Positions 7,234 to 14,583 of a stretch of DNA of 64,000 nt are shown piece after piece (the stretch's first letter is position 1; each line of letters starts with the position of its first letter). A program made the translations under genes and the position numbers. The notes beneath the pieces were generated by a model. It was not told where the DNA came from, did no database searches, and saw nothing but the letters and a program-made list of their open reading frames with translations. Source of the stretch: CAIWHR01 sp963726775 (GTDB lineage: Bacteria; Pseudomonadota; Gammaproteobacteria; Burkholderiales; Casimicrobiaceae); NCBI GenBank assembly GCA_963726775.1, contig CAVSDL010000001.1:992001-1056000 (forward strand), given 5' to 3'.

Positions 7234-7404
7234 ATGCACGATGCCCTCGACAAGCTTCGTCGAAACCGACCCTTCTGGTTTGGGGATGTCGTCGGCCTTG
7301 CTGGGGGCGCGCTTGGCGCCATGATCGGCGGCTGGTGGGGCCTCGCAATCGGTTTCGTCGCGGGGGTCGTTCTGGGTGTGTGGCTATGTCGCGTCATCGG
7401 ATAG
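7234..7404 (+). CDS. small glycine-rich membrane protein
   Basis: 56 codons from ATG four bases after attC: MHDALDKLRRNRPFWFGDVV, then a Gly/Ala-rich membrane hairpin (GLAGGALGAMIGGWWGLA and GFVAGVVLGVWLCRVIG). Glycine-zipper-like spacing in the first segment. Function unknown; similar micro-proteins occur as cassettes at 25384 and 27561. Ends 34 bases before a truncated attC. Confidence 0.65.
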   Translation: MHDALDKLRRNRPFWFGDVVGLAGGALGAMIGGWWGLAIGFVAGVVLGVWLCRVIG

Positions 7405-7438
7405 GAACCGGAACGCTCGCATCGCTGATGTTCACGGG

Positions 7439-7455
7439 GCCCAACCCGGCGCTCA
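7439..7455 (+). repeat. attC site 13, truncated after 17 bases
   Basis: R'' GCCCAAC plus CCGGCGCTCA is intact, then the sequence switches to repeat family 2. The same breakpoint occurs at 15258 and 24960. Confidence 0.8.
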
Positions 7456-7571
7456 TTGCCTTGTGGTGTCTCTGGCCGGTGCCAGCGCCTGGCGTCGTAA
7501 TCGAGCCTTCGTCGGGAGGCGGTGCTGATGCAGCTCAAGGTGAGCGGTAGTGCCACATCGCAATACTCGTG
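7456..7571. repeat. repeated cassette family 2, copy B (5'-truncated)
   Basis: Homologous to the 3' half of copy A, from GTGTCTCTGGCCGGTGCC to the bases just before R''. Fused on its left to the truncated attC 13. No gene seen. Confidence 0.6.
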
Positions 7572-7655
7572 GCCTAACCCGGCGCTCAACCGGACGTCCC
7601 GAATGCGCGGCTTCGCCGGGCGCTGCGGGCCGCCGGTTAGCTTGATTCGTTAGGC
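7572..7655 (+). repeat. attC site 14
   Basis: R'' GCCTAAC at 7572-7578, R' GTTAGGC at 7649-7655. 84 bp. Confidence 0.9.
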
Positions 7656-7659
7656 GTCA

Positions 7660-8178
7660 ATGAAGTCACTCGCCGTTGAGCTCTCCACTTCTCAAGACAT
7701 TGCGGCGTACGTTGCGATGGCTAAGGAAGTTCAATTTGACTTGCGCTGTCGCGGCCTTGAGCAATGGGTTCCAGCGGCGCACGACGCATATCGCCGCGAA
7801 ATCGACGCCAAGATTGAGCGATCAGAACTCTTCAAGATTGTTGTTTGTAGTGACCCGATCGGCTTCTTCGTCCTCACCACTCGACCGTCGTCTTGGTGGT
7901 TGGGCGCGTCGCCGCCCGGTGTCTACCTATCGGGCATAGTAGTGAGTCGCTCAATGCGAGGTCTTTCCATCGGAACTGCGATTCTTTCGTGGGTTCGAGC
8001 GCGGGCAGTCGAAATTGGCCTACCTGTCATTCGCCTTGACTGTCATGCAGACAATACTTGGCTCTGCCAGTACTACGCCCGCGCGGGCTTCAGCGAGGTG
8101 AGCCGTGTTGAACAACACCCCGGGTATATGGGCGTGCTCTATGAACAAGTCCTGCCGAACTCGCGAATTGACGCCTAA
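7660..8178 (+). CDS. GNAT family N-acetyltransferase
   Basis: 172 residues. The central and C-terminal regions carry GNAT features: PPGVYLSGIVVSRSMRGLSIGTAILSW, where R-G-L-S-I-G is the acetyl-CoA binding loop, and the VIRLDCHADNTWLCQYYARAGF block ending the domain. N-terminal part EVQFDLRCRGLEQWVP resembles acetyltransferases of the YkkB/PhnO-like cassette type. Stop TAA lies in the attC R''. Substrate unknown. Confidence 0.88.
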   Translation: MKSLAVELSTSQDIAAYVAMAKEVQFDLRCRGLEQWVPAAHDAYRREIDAKIERSELFKIVVCSDPIGFFVLTTRPSSWWLGASPPGVYLSGIVVSRSMRGLSIGTAILSWVRARAVEIGLPVIRLDCHADNTWLCQYYARAGFSEVSRVEQHPGYMGVLYEQVLPNSRIDA

Positions 8179-8256
8179 CTCCTCGCTCAACCGGACGTCC
8201 CGCATGCGCGGCTTCGCCGGGCGCCGCGGGCCGCCGGTTAGCTTGAGTCGTTAGGC
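8173..8256 (+). repeat. attC site 15
   Basis: R'' GCCTAAC at 8173-8179, R' GTTAGGC at 8250-8256. 84 bp. Confidence 0.9.
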
Positions 8257-8307
8257 CGCGAAATGGCGGTGGCGTAGAATTCAGACATTCAGCTTCAGGG
8301 GCGAATC

Positions 8308-8514
8308 GTGGATTTCAATATTGAGTGTGAACTTGAAGAAGATGGACGTTGGCTGGCCGAAGTGCCGCAGCTGCCGGGCGTGCTTGCGTACGGCACCTCC
8401 GCCAACGAAGCAATGTCCAAAGCCGAAGTCCTGGCGCTTCGCGTCTTGGCCGAGCGTCTGGAGCACGGCGAGGCTCGCGCCCACTCGATAAGAATCTCTG
8501 TCGCCGCGGCGTGA
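8308..8514 (+). CDS. hicB: HicB-family antitoxin
   Basis: 68 residues from GTG. The fold signature is clear: FNIECELEEDGRWLAEVPQLPGVLAYGTSANEAM, i.e. the partial RNase H-like HicB core with the E-x-D-G-x-W and P-x-L-P-G-V motifs. It lacks the C-terminal DNA-binding domain found in longer HicB proteins, as is usual for the short form. Its stop overlaps the GTG of hicA. Neutralises HicA by blocking its active site. Confidence 0.9.
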   Translation: MDFNIECELEEDGRWLAEVPQLPGVLAYGTSANEAMSKAEVLALRVLAERLEHGEARAHSIRISVAAA

Positions 8515-8723
8515 GCCAGTGGCCCTCGACTAAGGCCCGCCGTGTTCTTGCCGCCCTTCTCGGTATTGGGTGGCGCGTCAAGCGGCAGTCCGGTTCTCAT
8601 CGCACGCTTGCTCGCGAAGGCTGGCCTGATTTTGTTTTCGCCTTTCACGATGGCGAAGAAATCGGCCCCAAAATGCTTTCGCGCATCGCCAAGCACACTG
8701 GCCTGCAGCCTCTCGATCTGTAG
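8511..8723 (+). CDS. hicA: HicA-family mRNA interferase toxin
   Basis: 70 residues, GTG start overlapping the hicB stop (GTGA). Contains the dsRBD-like HicA core: ARRVLAALLGIGWRVKRQSGSHRTL with the catalytic histidine in the GSH motif, then FVFAFHDGEEIGPKMLSRIAKHTGL. HicA toxins cleave mRNA independently of the ribosome. The order here is hicB-hicA, the reverse of the classical operon but frequent in this subfamily. Complete by length. Confidence 0.92.
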   Translation: MSQWPSTKARRVLAALLGIGWRVKRQSGSHRTLAREGWPDFVFAFHDGEEIGPKMLSRIAKHTGLQPLDL

Positions 8724-8729
8724 TTCGCG

Positions 8730-8810
8730 GCCTAACCCGGCGGTCAACACGGACCGCCACCGGCGGGCCTTCGGCCGCGCCTGGCGGCCGGTTACCTTAG
8801 TTCGTTAGGC
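8730..8810 (+). repeat. attC site 16
   Basis: R'' GCCTAAC at 8730-8736, R' GTTAGGC at 8804-8810. 81 bp. Confidence 0.9.
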
Positions 8811-8816
8811 GTAGCG

Positions 8817-9203
8817 ATGGACGCAGCCACCCGTCGGAACTTGCTAGATGACTTTCGCGTGTTTTACGAAAAGCAACTTCCGGATCCGGCGGAGCACAAC
8901 TGCGATTTGCCGGAGTTCTGGGCCGTAATGAAGCTGGACGACTTTTCAATGCTCGAGCCCGAGACCGCTTGGGGCCTGATACTCGACTTGCTGCGTGAGT
9001 CTCTGAACGACAATGCGTTGGGTTGCCTTGCGGCCGGTCCGCTTGAAACGCTCATCGATGGTCATGGCCCGTTGTTTATCGACCGCATCGAGACACGAGC
9101 CCGGCACGATCCAAAATTTCGCCGGCTGCTTGGTGGCGTATGGCAAAGCAGCACCCCCGATGTTTGGTCCCGCGTCGAAAAGTCGCGAGAGGGACCGTGG
9201 TAA
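8817..9203 (+). CDS. DUF6869-like protein
   Basis: 128 residues. The pattern W-G-L-I-L-D-L-L, LAAGPLETLIDGHG, FIDRIETRARHDPKFRRLLGGVW matches the DUF6869 type of small soluble protein as I remember it; these recur in bacterial genomes without an assigned function. The conserved AAGPLE and LLGGVW motifs lie in the second half. Sole gene of its cassette, ATG six bases after attC. Confidence 0.7.
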   Translation: MDAATRRNLLDDFRVFYEKQLPDPAEHNCDLPEFWAVMKLDDFSMLEPETAWGLILDLLRESLNDNALGCLAAGPLETLIDGHGPLFIDRIETRARHDPKFRRLLGGVWQSSTPDVWSRVEKSREGPW

Positions 9204-9213
9204 TTTCGGCTAC

Positions 9214-9305
9214 GCCTAACCCGGCGCTCAACCGGACCGGCCGGTAATTGCCTTCGCCTTCGGTTCGCGCTTTCGCGGCCGGCCGGTTAGCTTGATCCGT
9301 TAGGG
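9214..9305 (+). repeat. attC site 17 (long class)
   Basis: R'' GCCTAAC at 9214-9220, R' GTTAGGG at 9299-9305. 92 bp with an enlarged apex (CCGGCCGG arms). Confidence 0.88.
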
Positions 9306-9313
9306 CTCCTCCC

Positions 9314-9706
9314 ATGCCAAACGAAATCCGCGCGTTCTTCGATCACTATCGCGAGGCGTTTGATCGGCTCGACGGTGAGGCCGTCGCACGCCTTTATGCC
9401 GTGCCTAGCGGAATCGCGTCAGATAGCGGGTACACGCACTGGCCGACGTTCGAGCCTATTCGCGCAAACATGCTTTCTCTATGCGCGCTGTACCGAGAAA
9501 ACGGCTACGTCTCTGCTACGTTTGAACCAGTCGCCTTTCTTGCGCAAGGCGAGAACTTTGCGGTTGCCGATATTTCGTGGAACATCCAGCGCAGTGACCA
9601 GCGCGAGCCTTGGTGCTTCAATACCACCTACAACCTAATGCGCACGCCGGAAGGCTGGCGAGTTCTTCTGTGCACTGCCTATAGCGAGACGAAGCTCAAT
9701 GGGTAG
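9314..9706 (+). CDS. SnoaL/NTF2-like protein
   Basis: 130 residues with the layout of a small cone-shaped NTF2 fold: N-terminal helix FFDHYREAFDRLDGEAVARLYAVP, a middle segment NGYVSATFEPVAFL, then strands FAVADISWNIQR, FNTTYNLMRTPEGWRVLLCTAYSE. Such domains serve as isomerases, hydrolases or stress proteins; nothing in the sequence fixes the substrate. ATG eight bases after attC. Confidence 0.75.
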   Translation: MPNEIRAFFDHYREAFDRLDGEAVARLYAVPSGIASDSGYTHWPTFEPIRANMLSLCALYRENGYVSATFEPVAFLAQGENFAVADISWNIQRSDQREPWCFNTTYNLMRTPEGWRVLLCTAYSETKLNG

Positions 9707-9712
9707 CTTGAG

Positions 9713-9796
9713 CCCTAACCTCGCGGTCAACACGGACGCCCCGTGGGCGGCGCTTCGCGCCGGCCGCGGGTCGCCGGTTACCTTGATACGTTAGGC
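9713..9796 (+). repeat. attC site 18
   Basis: R'' CCCTAAC at 9713-9719, R' GTTAGGC at 9790-9796. 84 bp. Confidence 0.9.
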
Positions 9797-9819
9797 CGCA
9801 CAAGACGTTCCGTCTCTAC

Positions 9820-10200
9820 ATGAGTAACGCCCTTGTGAATGTTGTTACGCTGCTGACTCTTGGAGCCGGCCCGTTCATCGCCGTTACCATCGGAGTCGTC
9901 TACTTTCTGAACGCCCCGACCACCTCTTCCCTCAACGTCCGTCTCCTCTCTTCAGCGTTCGGTCCTTCTTTGGCCGTGACGTTCCTGTTGGCTGGCATCC
10001 TCTGGCCCGAGCGGTACAGGTACACCCCGGTTGGCGTTCAAGCGTACTATTGGCTTCAACTTCTTCCGCTTTTGTTACTTGCTTTCGCCATAGTCAAGTA
10101 CCCGGGAAGCCGTCGCTTACATTTCATTCTGGTGCCGCTGGGGCTAGTCGCGTGGGCAGGTACATTTGCGTGGGGCTGGCTCTTCGTCCATGGCGAGTAG
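9820..10200 (+). CDS. small integral membrane protein
   Basis: 126 residues with four predicted membrane segments: VVTLLTLGAGPFIAVTIGVVYFL (7-29), SSAFGPSLAVTFLLAGILW (about 44-62), YWLQLLPLLLLAFAIV (about 77-92) and FILVPLGLVAWAGTFAWGWLF (about 102-122). No conserved polar motif. Unknown function. Confidence 0.7.
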   Translation: MSNALVNVVTLLTLGAGPFIAVTIGVVYFLNAPTTSSLNVRLLSSAFGPSLAVTFLLAGILWPERYRYTPVGVQAYYWLQLLPLLLLAFAIVKYPGSRRLHFILVPLGLVAWAGTFAWGWLFVHGE

Positions 10201-10221
10201 ATCTTGGCGTTCCACAGTGCG

Positions 10222-10303
10222 GCCTAACCCGGCGCTCAACCGGACGTCCGGCCCGCGGGGCTTCGCCCGCGCCTGGCGGCCGGTTAAATTGGGCTCGTTA
10301 GGT
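10222..10303 (+). repeat. attC site 19
   Basis: R'' GCCTAAC at 10222-10228, R' GTTAGGT at 10297-10303. 82 bp. Confidence 0.88.
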
Positions 10304-10344
10304 CCACCCTGGCCCCACCAAAACACCCGACGAAAGGATGTCGA

Positions 10345-10938
10345 ATGTGCAACTACCGCCTTGCCTTACTGCTTGCGGCCACTCTTATTGCACTTACAGG
10401 TTGCGCCGGTAAAGACTTTGTTCGACCCGACTCAGCCGAGGTCCGAGTCGGTCAAAGTACATATTCTCAGGTCATCGGAAAGATGGGGAATCCACGCAGC
10501 ACCGGAGAAATCCTTAAGAATGGCGAAACAATAAAGACCATTACATACGCCTACGCCGCAACCGGTGGCGAGCCGCTAAAGCAGGGAGTCATCCCCGCAA
10601 GAGCCATGGGTTTCTACTTCCATCGTGACCTCTTGGTCGGGCAGGAATTCCTGTCATCATTCAAGTCCGATAACTCGGACTTTGACGAATCAAAGGTTGC
10701 TGAAATTACAAAGGGCAAGACAACAAGGTCTGAAGTTGTCCAAATGGTTGGGAAGCCAACAGCATTTTTCACCAAGCCGATGGTAAAGGAGACTTCAGGC
10801 GAGGCAATTGGGTACACCTATCAAGCCACTACAGGCGGTGCGTTCTCCGGCTTCAAGAACTTTCGCAAGACATTGCGCGTAGCTTTTGACAGTGATGACC
10901 GAGTGCTCGACGTTGAGTACGCCACCTCTGGCATGTAG
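10345..10938 (+). CDS. BamE/SmpA-like lipoprotein with two repeats
   Basis: 197 residues. Lipoprotein signal with lipobox LTGC ending at Cys20. Two copies of the OmlA/SmpA-type module are visible: EVRVGQSTYSQVIGKMGNP and EITKGKTTRSEVVQMVGKP, each followed by a strand ending in a Y-x-Y segment. BamE itself is shorter with a single module, so this is a relative rather than BamE. The gene is noticeably more A+T rich than its neighbours, consistent with a different origin. AAGGATGTCGA gives a ribosome binding site. Confidence 0.75.
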   Translation: MCNYRLALLLAATLIALTGCAGKDFVRPDSAEVRVGQSTYSQVIGKMGNPRSTGEILKNGETIKTITYAYAATGGEPLKQGVIPARAMGFYFHRDLLVGQEFLSSFKSDNSDFDESKVAEITKGKTTRSEVVQMVGKPTAFFTKPMVKETSGEAIGYTYQATTGGAFSGFKNFRKTLRVAFDSDDRVLDVEYATSGM

Positions 10939-10941
10939 TGG

Positions 10942-11005
10942 GCCTAACCCGTCGTTCAACCGGTCGTACCGCAAGCGGGCCGCCGGTTAACTTGATTTGT
11001 TAGGC
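10942..11005 (+). repeat. attC site 20 (short class)
   Basis: R'' GCCTAAC at 10942-10948, R' GTTAGGC at 10999-11005. 64 bp. Confidence 0.88.
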
Positions 11006-11034
11006 GCCATTTGCCGCCTGGGCCACGCTGACAA

Positions 11035-11307
11035 ATGGACATCCTAGCCGTCATCGGCCTAATCGTCTGCTACGTTGTGCAGCGCCAGGTTCGGTCATTG
11101 TCCATCGCGCTTCCCGCGAGCATCGTAGTTACGCTTGCGTCTTGGGTTCTTGTCGCATTCGCGCTCTCGCAGGTGTCCCCTCATCCCCTTCTGCCGGCGG
11201 GCACTTTTGGTTATGCGCTCGCCGTTGGCCTTGCTGTGGCAATCACATTCTTCGTTGCCGCCGCACGATATTTCGTTGCTCGCCGCCGCAAGGGAGCGCA
11301 ATCTTGA
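11035..11307 (+). CDS. small integral membrane protein
   Basis: 90 residues. Three hydrophobic segments (ILAVIGLIVCYVV, IALPASIVVTLASWVLVAFAL, YALAVGLAVAITFFVAAARYF) followed by a basic tail (RRRKGAQS) that should stay in the cytoplasm. No family recognised. Confidence 0.65.
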   Translation: MDILAVIGLIVCYVVQRQVRSLSIALPASIVVTLASWVLVAFALSQVSPHPLLPAGTFGYALAVGLAVAITFFVAAARYFVARRRKGAQS

Positions 11308-11345
11308 TTCCGAAACCGAGCGTTCGCGCCAATCATCCCAATGGC

Positions 11346-11409
11346 GCCTAACCCGGCGCTCAACCGGACGTCCCGCATGCGGGCCGCCGGTTAGCTTCAT
11401 TCGTTAGGC
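11346..11409 (+). repeat. attC site 21 (short class)
   Basis: R'' GCCTAAC at 11346-11352, R' GTTAGGC at 11403-11409. 64 bp. Confidence 0.9.
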
Positions 11410-11430
11410 CGCATCCGTGTAGGTAGGGCC

Positions 11431-11469
11431 TTGACATACCATATGTGGCCTATACATAATATGGTATGT
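11431..11469 (+). promoter_or_regulatory. promoter and palindromic operator of the HigBA-like cassette
   Basis: -35 TTGACA at 11431-11436 and -10 CATAAT at 11455-11460 with 18 bp between them. A perfect 11-bp inverted repeat, ACATACCATAT at 11434-11444 and ATATGGTATGT at 11459-11469, spans the promoter and covers the toxin ATG. The predicted start of transcription coincides with the toxin start codon, so the mRNA should be leaderless. The palindrome is the likely site for autorepression by the downstream XRE antitoxin. Confidence 0.8.
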
Positions 11470-11747
11470 GGCGAATCGAGGAACATCGTCGTCTGGACAA
11501 GCAATGCGCCGCCGCACCACAAGAGATCCTTAAGCGGTACGAGAAATGGAAGGACATCGCCACGATTTCAGGGCCCCTCGGGCTACGCCAAATCACCGGC
11601 TTCAATGACGAGGCCCTATCGGGTACGTGGAAGGGCTTTCGTTCGTCCCGACTCGGGCTGCAATACCGCGTTATTTATCGCGTTATTGCCGATGAATTGC
11701 TATTTCAGATTGAATCGTTAACCTCACACGATTATCGGAGGCGTTGA
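11466..11747 (+). CDS. higB: HigB/RelE-type toxin
   Basis: 93 residues: MWRIEEHRRLDKQ, a helix-rich middle (ILKRYEKWKDIA), and the RelE-superfamily core LRQITGFNDEALSGTWKGFRSSRLGLQYRVIYRV ending in HDYRRR. Toxin-first order followed by an XRE antitoxin is the HigBA layout. No Shine-Dalgarno sequence precedes the ATG, consistent with the leaderless promoter. The gene ends one base before the antitoxin ATG. Endoribonuclease activity on translated mRNA is expected from the family. Confidence 0.85.
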   Translation: MWRIEEHRRLDKQCAAAPQEILKRYEKWKDIATISGPLGLRQITGFNDEALSGTWKGFRSSRLGLQYRVIYRVIADELLFQIESLTSHDYRRR

Positions 11748-11748
11748 A

Positions 11749-12009
11749 ATGGGTCAGTTTCGCCCTGCGAAACGGCGGGCTGAAGTTTCCGTCGGGGAGT
11801 CGGTCCGGATTGTTCGCGAGTTGCAAGGCTTCAGCCAAAACGAGTTGGCGCGGTTGAGCGGAATTCCCCAGGCAACGCTCTCGGCCATCGAAAATGATCG
11901 CGTCCGCCTTGGTGTCGAGCGGGCAAAGGTCCTGGCGCAAGCGTTGCGTTGTCATCCCGCCGTGCTTGTCTTCCCTAGCTGGCAGTTGCCCGTTGAAACT
12001 GCGGCCTAA
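11749..12009 (+). CDS. higA: XRE-family antitoxin (HigA-like)
   Basis: 86 residues. A clear Cro/C1-type helix-turn-helix: VRIVRELQGFSQNELARLSGIPQATLSAIENDRVRLGVERAKVLAQAL (about residues 22-70). It should neutralise HigB and bind the palindrome at 11434-11469. GGAGGCGTTGAA upstream gives a good ribosome binding site inside the toxin's last codons. It ends Ala-Ala with the stop supplied by attC R''. Confidence 0.88.
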   Translation: MGQFRPAKRRAEVSVGESVRIVRELQGFSQNELARLSGIPQATLSAIENDRVRLGVERAKVLAQALRCHPAVLVFPSWQLPVETAA

Positions 12010-12059
12010 CCCCGCGCTCAACCGGACGCGCCGGTATGCGGCTTCTTGCTCGGTGGAGT
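12004..12059 (+). repeat. attC site 22, cut by IS3
   Basis: R'' GCCTAAC at 12004-12010 and the left hairpin arm of the long class are present. The right arm and R' are missing because IS3 begins at 12060. Confidence 0.8.
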
Positions 12060-12100
12060 TGGAGTTGCCCCGGTTTCGCGGACAGGTTAGCGCTTGAGTC

Positions 12101-12989
12101 TCAAGCGGTTTCCGGGGTGGCAATGGGGTGCTCCGTGGCGAGTGATTTTCTCTCGGCATGACTCCTTTCGAAATTGATCGGCGAGATACGCCCGAGTCCG
12201 GAATGGCGCCGCCGCGGGTTGTACCAACCCTCGATATAGGTGAACAGCGCGACCCGCGCTGCCGCCTTGGTCTGGAAACTACGGCGGTCGATGAGCTCGC
12301 ATTCGAGGCTGGCAAAGAAGCTTTCCGCCATCGCGTTGTCGTAGGCGTCGCCGACACTGCCCATCGACGGGCGGACGCCCATCTTCAGGCAGCGCTGCCC
12401 GAACGCGACACTGGTGTACTGACTGCCCTGATCGCTGTGGTGAATCACCTCCATCGGTCGGCGCTGGGTGATGGCCATGTTCAGCGCGCTGAGTACCAGA
12501 TCGGTGGTCATCCTCTCGCCGATCACCCAGCCCACCACCCGGCGGCTCCACACATCGAGCACCATAGCCAGAAAGATGAAGCCGGCCCAGGTCGGCACAT
12601 ACGTCATGTCAGCGACCCACAGTTGATTGGGGCCGTCGGCTACGAACTTGCGCTGCACCAGATCCGGCGCCGGCCGTTGCTTCGGATCGCGTCGGGTCGT
12701 CACGATAAAGCTGCGGCGCCGACTCACACCACGAAGGCCCGCCTGGCGCATCAGCCGGGCTACCCGCTTGCGGCCCACGCGCGTGCCCTCGTCGCGCAAC
12801 TCGGCATGAATGTTCGGGGTGCCGTAGTTCTCGTCCGAGGCGATGTGGATGGCGCAGATGCGCTCGGTCAACACCGCATCGAACATGGCGCGCGGCGACG
12901 GTGGTCGGCCACGCGTAGTAGCCGCTCGGCGATACCTTCAGTACACGACACAGCTTACGCACCGGGAAGTCGGCCTGGTTCGCGGTCAC
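12101..12989 (-). pseudogene. IS3 orfB transposase (DDE), frameshifted
   Basis: The N-terminal part TANQADFPVRKLCRVLKVSPSGYYAW is in one frame, and the rest (MFDAVLTERICAIHI to the end) in another, with the shift near 12910. The rve catalytic core is present: WVADMTYVPTW (Asp), HHSDQGSQYTS (Asp) and NAMAESFFASLECE (Glu). The frameshift inside orfB is separate from the usual orfA/orfB slippage and probably inactivates the element. Confidence 0.85.
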
Positions 12990-13309
12990 GAGTTCGAAGA
13001 GGGCGTGGAGCTGCCCCCGTTCTTGCCGGCGAACCAGGCCGTAGCCTTTGCCAGGATGTCGCGCTCCATCTGCAATTGGCGCACTTGGCGGCGCAAGCGG
13101 GAAAGCTCTTCGCGCTCGGCGGTGGTCAAGCCTTCTTTGCCGGGCAGCGGCTTGCCGTCGTCAATCGCCGCTTGGCCCACCCAATTGGTAATGGTCTGGG
13201 CCGTGCAGCCGAACTCGCGCGACAACTCGGCCGGCGTCCTGCCGGCGCGGCACAACTCAACGATCTGCTGGCGAAACCCCGCCGCATACGGCGGTCTCGA
13301 TTTGGGCAT
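12986..13309 (-). CDS. IS3 orfA, helix-turn-helix protein
   Basis: 107 residues from ATG: PKSRPPYAAGFRQQIVELC, then GRTPAELSREFGCTAQTITNWV (HTH_Tnp_1), and a leucine-rich coiled coil ELSRLRRQVRQLQMERDIL. In IS3 elements OrfA binds the ends and is fused to OrfB by frameshifting. It overlaps the start of orfB. Confidence 0.88.
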   Translation of the reverse strand: MPKSRPPYAAGFRQQIVELCRAGRTPAELSREFGCTAQTITNWVGQAAIDDGKPLPGKEGLTTAEREELSRLRRQVRQLQMERDILAKATAWFAGKNGGSSTPSSNS

Positions 13310-13365
13310 CGTGAACTCCTTCCATTCAAAGAATGAAGTGTCCACGGAAGCGGGTCAACTCCACT

Positions 13366-13758
13366 GCGCTCCTCGACGCTGGTCTGGGCAAAGCAAATGA
13401 CGCGGCCGCAACGCTGCATGAAGTCCAACCCATCTCCTGCTTCGCGCGCACTGCGTCGGGCCGAGTCATCGGAGGCGCAGTTGGGCGCCGCTGGGGTTCG
13501 TGCTGCGAACTACAGCAGCTTTGGGTTGAACCCACGCACCGTTGCAGAGGAGTGGGAACACAGCTTGTTCAGGCCTTTGAGGCCCACGCCCGCATACGGC
13601 GTTGCTCATCCTTCTACCTCGAGACGTTCAACTTTCAAGCGTCGCAGTGTTGCCGCTCGCTGGGCTATGCGGTAGCCTTCGAGAACAACGTGTACCCACA
13701 CGGCGTCATCAAGTACGTTATGGTCAAGCATTTGGGCAGCAACGAAACTGCGGCCTAA
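13366..13758 (+). CDS. GNAT acetyltransferase, 5' end replaced by IS3
   Basis: About 131 host codons. The GNAT core is intact: GRVIGGAVGRRWGSCCELQQLWVEPTHRCRGVGTQLVQAFE (R-G-V-G acetyl-CoA loop) and FYLETFNFQASQCCRSLGYAVAFEN. Only the first residues are missing; the frame stays open through the IS end, where an ATG at 13333 could restart translation as a hybrid protein. It ends Glu-Thr-Ala-Ala with the attC-supplied stop. Function as an enzyme is uncertain. Confidence 0.7.
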   Translation, partial: ALLDAGLGKANDAAATLHEVQPISCFARTASGRVIGGAVGRRWGSCCELQQLWVEPTHRCRGVGTQLVQAFEAHARIRRCSSFYLETFNFQASQCCRSLGYAVAFENNVYPHGVIKYVMVKHLGSNETAA

Positions 13759-13836
13759 CCCGGCGCTCAACCGGACGGTCCAGCCTGCGGGGCTTTGCCC
13801 CAGCAGCGGGCCGTCGGTCAGCTTGAATCGTTAGGC
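13753..13836 (+). repeat. attC site 23
   Basis: R'' GCCTAAC at 13753-13759, R' GTTAGGC at 13830-13836. 84 bp. Confidence 0.9.
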
Positions 13837-14048
13837 CACGAAAACGTAATTTGCACTCGCTCGGGGTCGTCCATCTATCACGTCGCGTTCTTCTGGCCCC
13901 TGGCGTAATCTGTGCGCGTCCCCGCGCCCGTCGCCCTGTCGCGTCTCTGGCCGGTGCCAGTTTGTGGCGTCGCAATCGCGCCTTCGTTGGGAGGTTGTGC
14001 CGATGCGTATCCCAGTCAGCCGTGTGCCACATCGAAATGCTCGTGCTT
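13837..14048. repeat. repeated cassette family 2, copy C
   Basis: Homologous to copy A over its whole length. Unlike the other copies it is not followed by R''; the sequence continues directly into the UBP zinc-finger gene's upstream region. It could supply regulatory sequence to that gene, or mark a deleted attC. Confidence 0.6.
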
Positions 14049-14095
14049 AGCGCTGCCGATCGTGCGATGGTCCGTCCGATTGAAGATTTTCGGCC

Positions 14096-14425
14096 ATGAA
14101 CAATCGTTGCGAGCATTTCGATACGATACGGAAAGTGAAACCTCGCGCGAACGGTTGCGAGGAGTGCCTTGCGCTCGGTTCGGCGTGGAATGAACTTCGC
14201 GTATGTCTTTCCTGCGGTCATGTCGGATGTTGCGAGGATTCGGAGCATGCTCATGCACTCGCGCATTTCAATTCGACCGGTCATCCGATGATCACATCCT
14301 TCGAACGTGATGAAGCGTGGGGATGGTGCTACATCGATCGCCGCTACTTTGACCCGATGCCGGGACCGCTGCCGAAGAGGCGATCCGCGCTGGGGTCGCT
14401 TTTTGGTCGCCTCGTCAATCGATGA
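14096..14425 (+). CDS. UBP-type zinc finger protein
   Basis: 109 residues. The ZnF-UBP ligands are visible: Cys5/His7, Cys21-x2-Cys24, Cys37-x2-Cys40, Cys45/46 and several histidines (EHAHALAHFNSTGHP). In eukaryotes this domain binds the C-terminal Gly-Gly of ubiquitin, but bacterial stand-alone versions have no established role. WGWCYIDR near the end is a conserved strand of the fold. Preceded by repeat family 2 rather than directly by an attC. Confidence 0.88.
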   Translation: MNNRCEHFDTIRKVKPRANGCEECLALGSAWNELRVCLSCGHVGCCEDSEHAHALAHFNSTGHPMITSFERDEAWGWCYIDRRYFDPMPGPLPKRRSALGSLFGRLVNR

Positions 14426-14456
14426 TGGCTCAAGCAGGCGCATCTCTCACACTGTG

Positions 14457-14539
14457 GCCTAACCCGGCGTTCACCCGGACGCCCCGTGGGCAGCGCTTCG
14501 CGCGGGCCTGCGCGCCGCCGTTAACTTGGTTCGTTAGGC
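14457..14539 (+). repeat. attC site 24
   Basis: R'' GCCTAAC at 14457-14463, R' GTTAGGC at 14533-14539. 83 bp. Confidence 0.88.
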
Positions 14540-14583
14540 GTCACAGGCCGACCTTCGTCGCCACTCTCACCTCCGGAAATGCC

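Larger units (their letters stand above)
12060..13363 (-). mobile_element. IS3-family insertion sequence
   Basis: About 1.3 kb with imperfect terminal inverted repeats TGGAGTTGCCCCGG.../TGGAGTTGACCCGC..., each going on to a GGACA-type ending. Contains orfA and orfB on the minus strand. The flanking triplets do not match, and attC sequence lies on the left and a gene body on the right, so an adjacent deletion probably followed insertion. A partial second copy lies at 17054-17467. Confidence 0.88.

Noticed and set aside
12158..13336. A 392-codon + strand frame opposite the IS3 transposase
   Set aside because: Antisense shadow; the DDE motifs are on the minus strand.
13851..14099. An 82-codon + frame in repeat copy C as a gene
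   Set aside because: The equivalent frame in copy A stops after 55 codons, and differences between copies show no third-position bias. Kept as an unresolved repeat instead.
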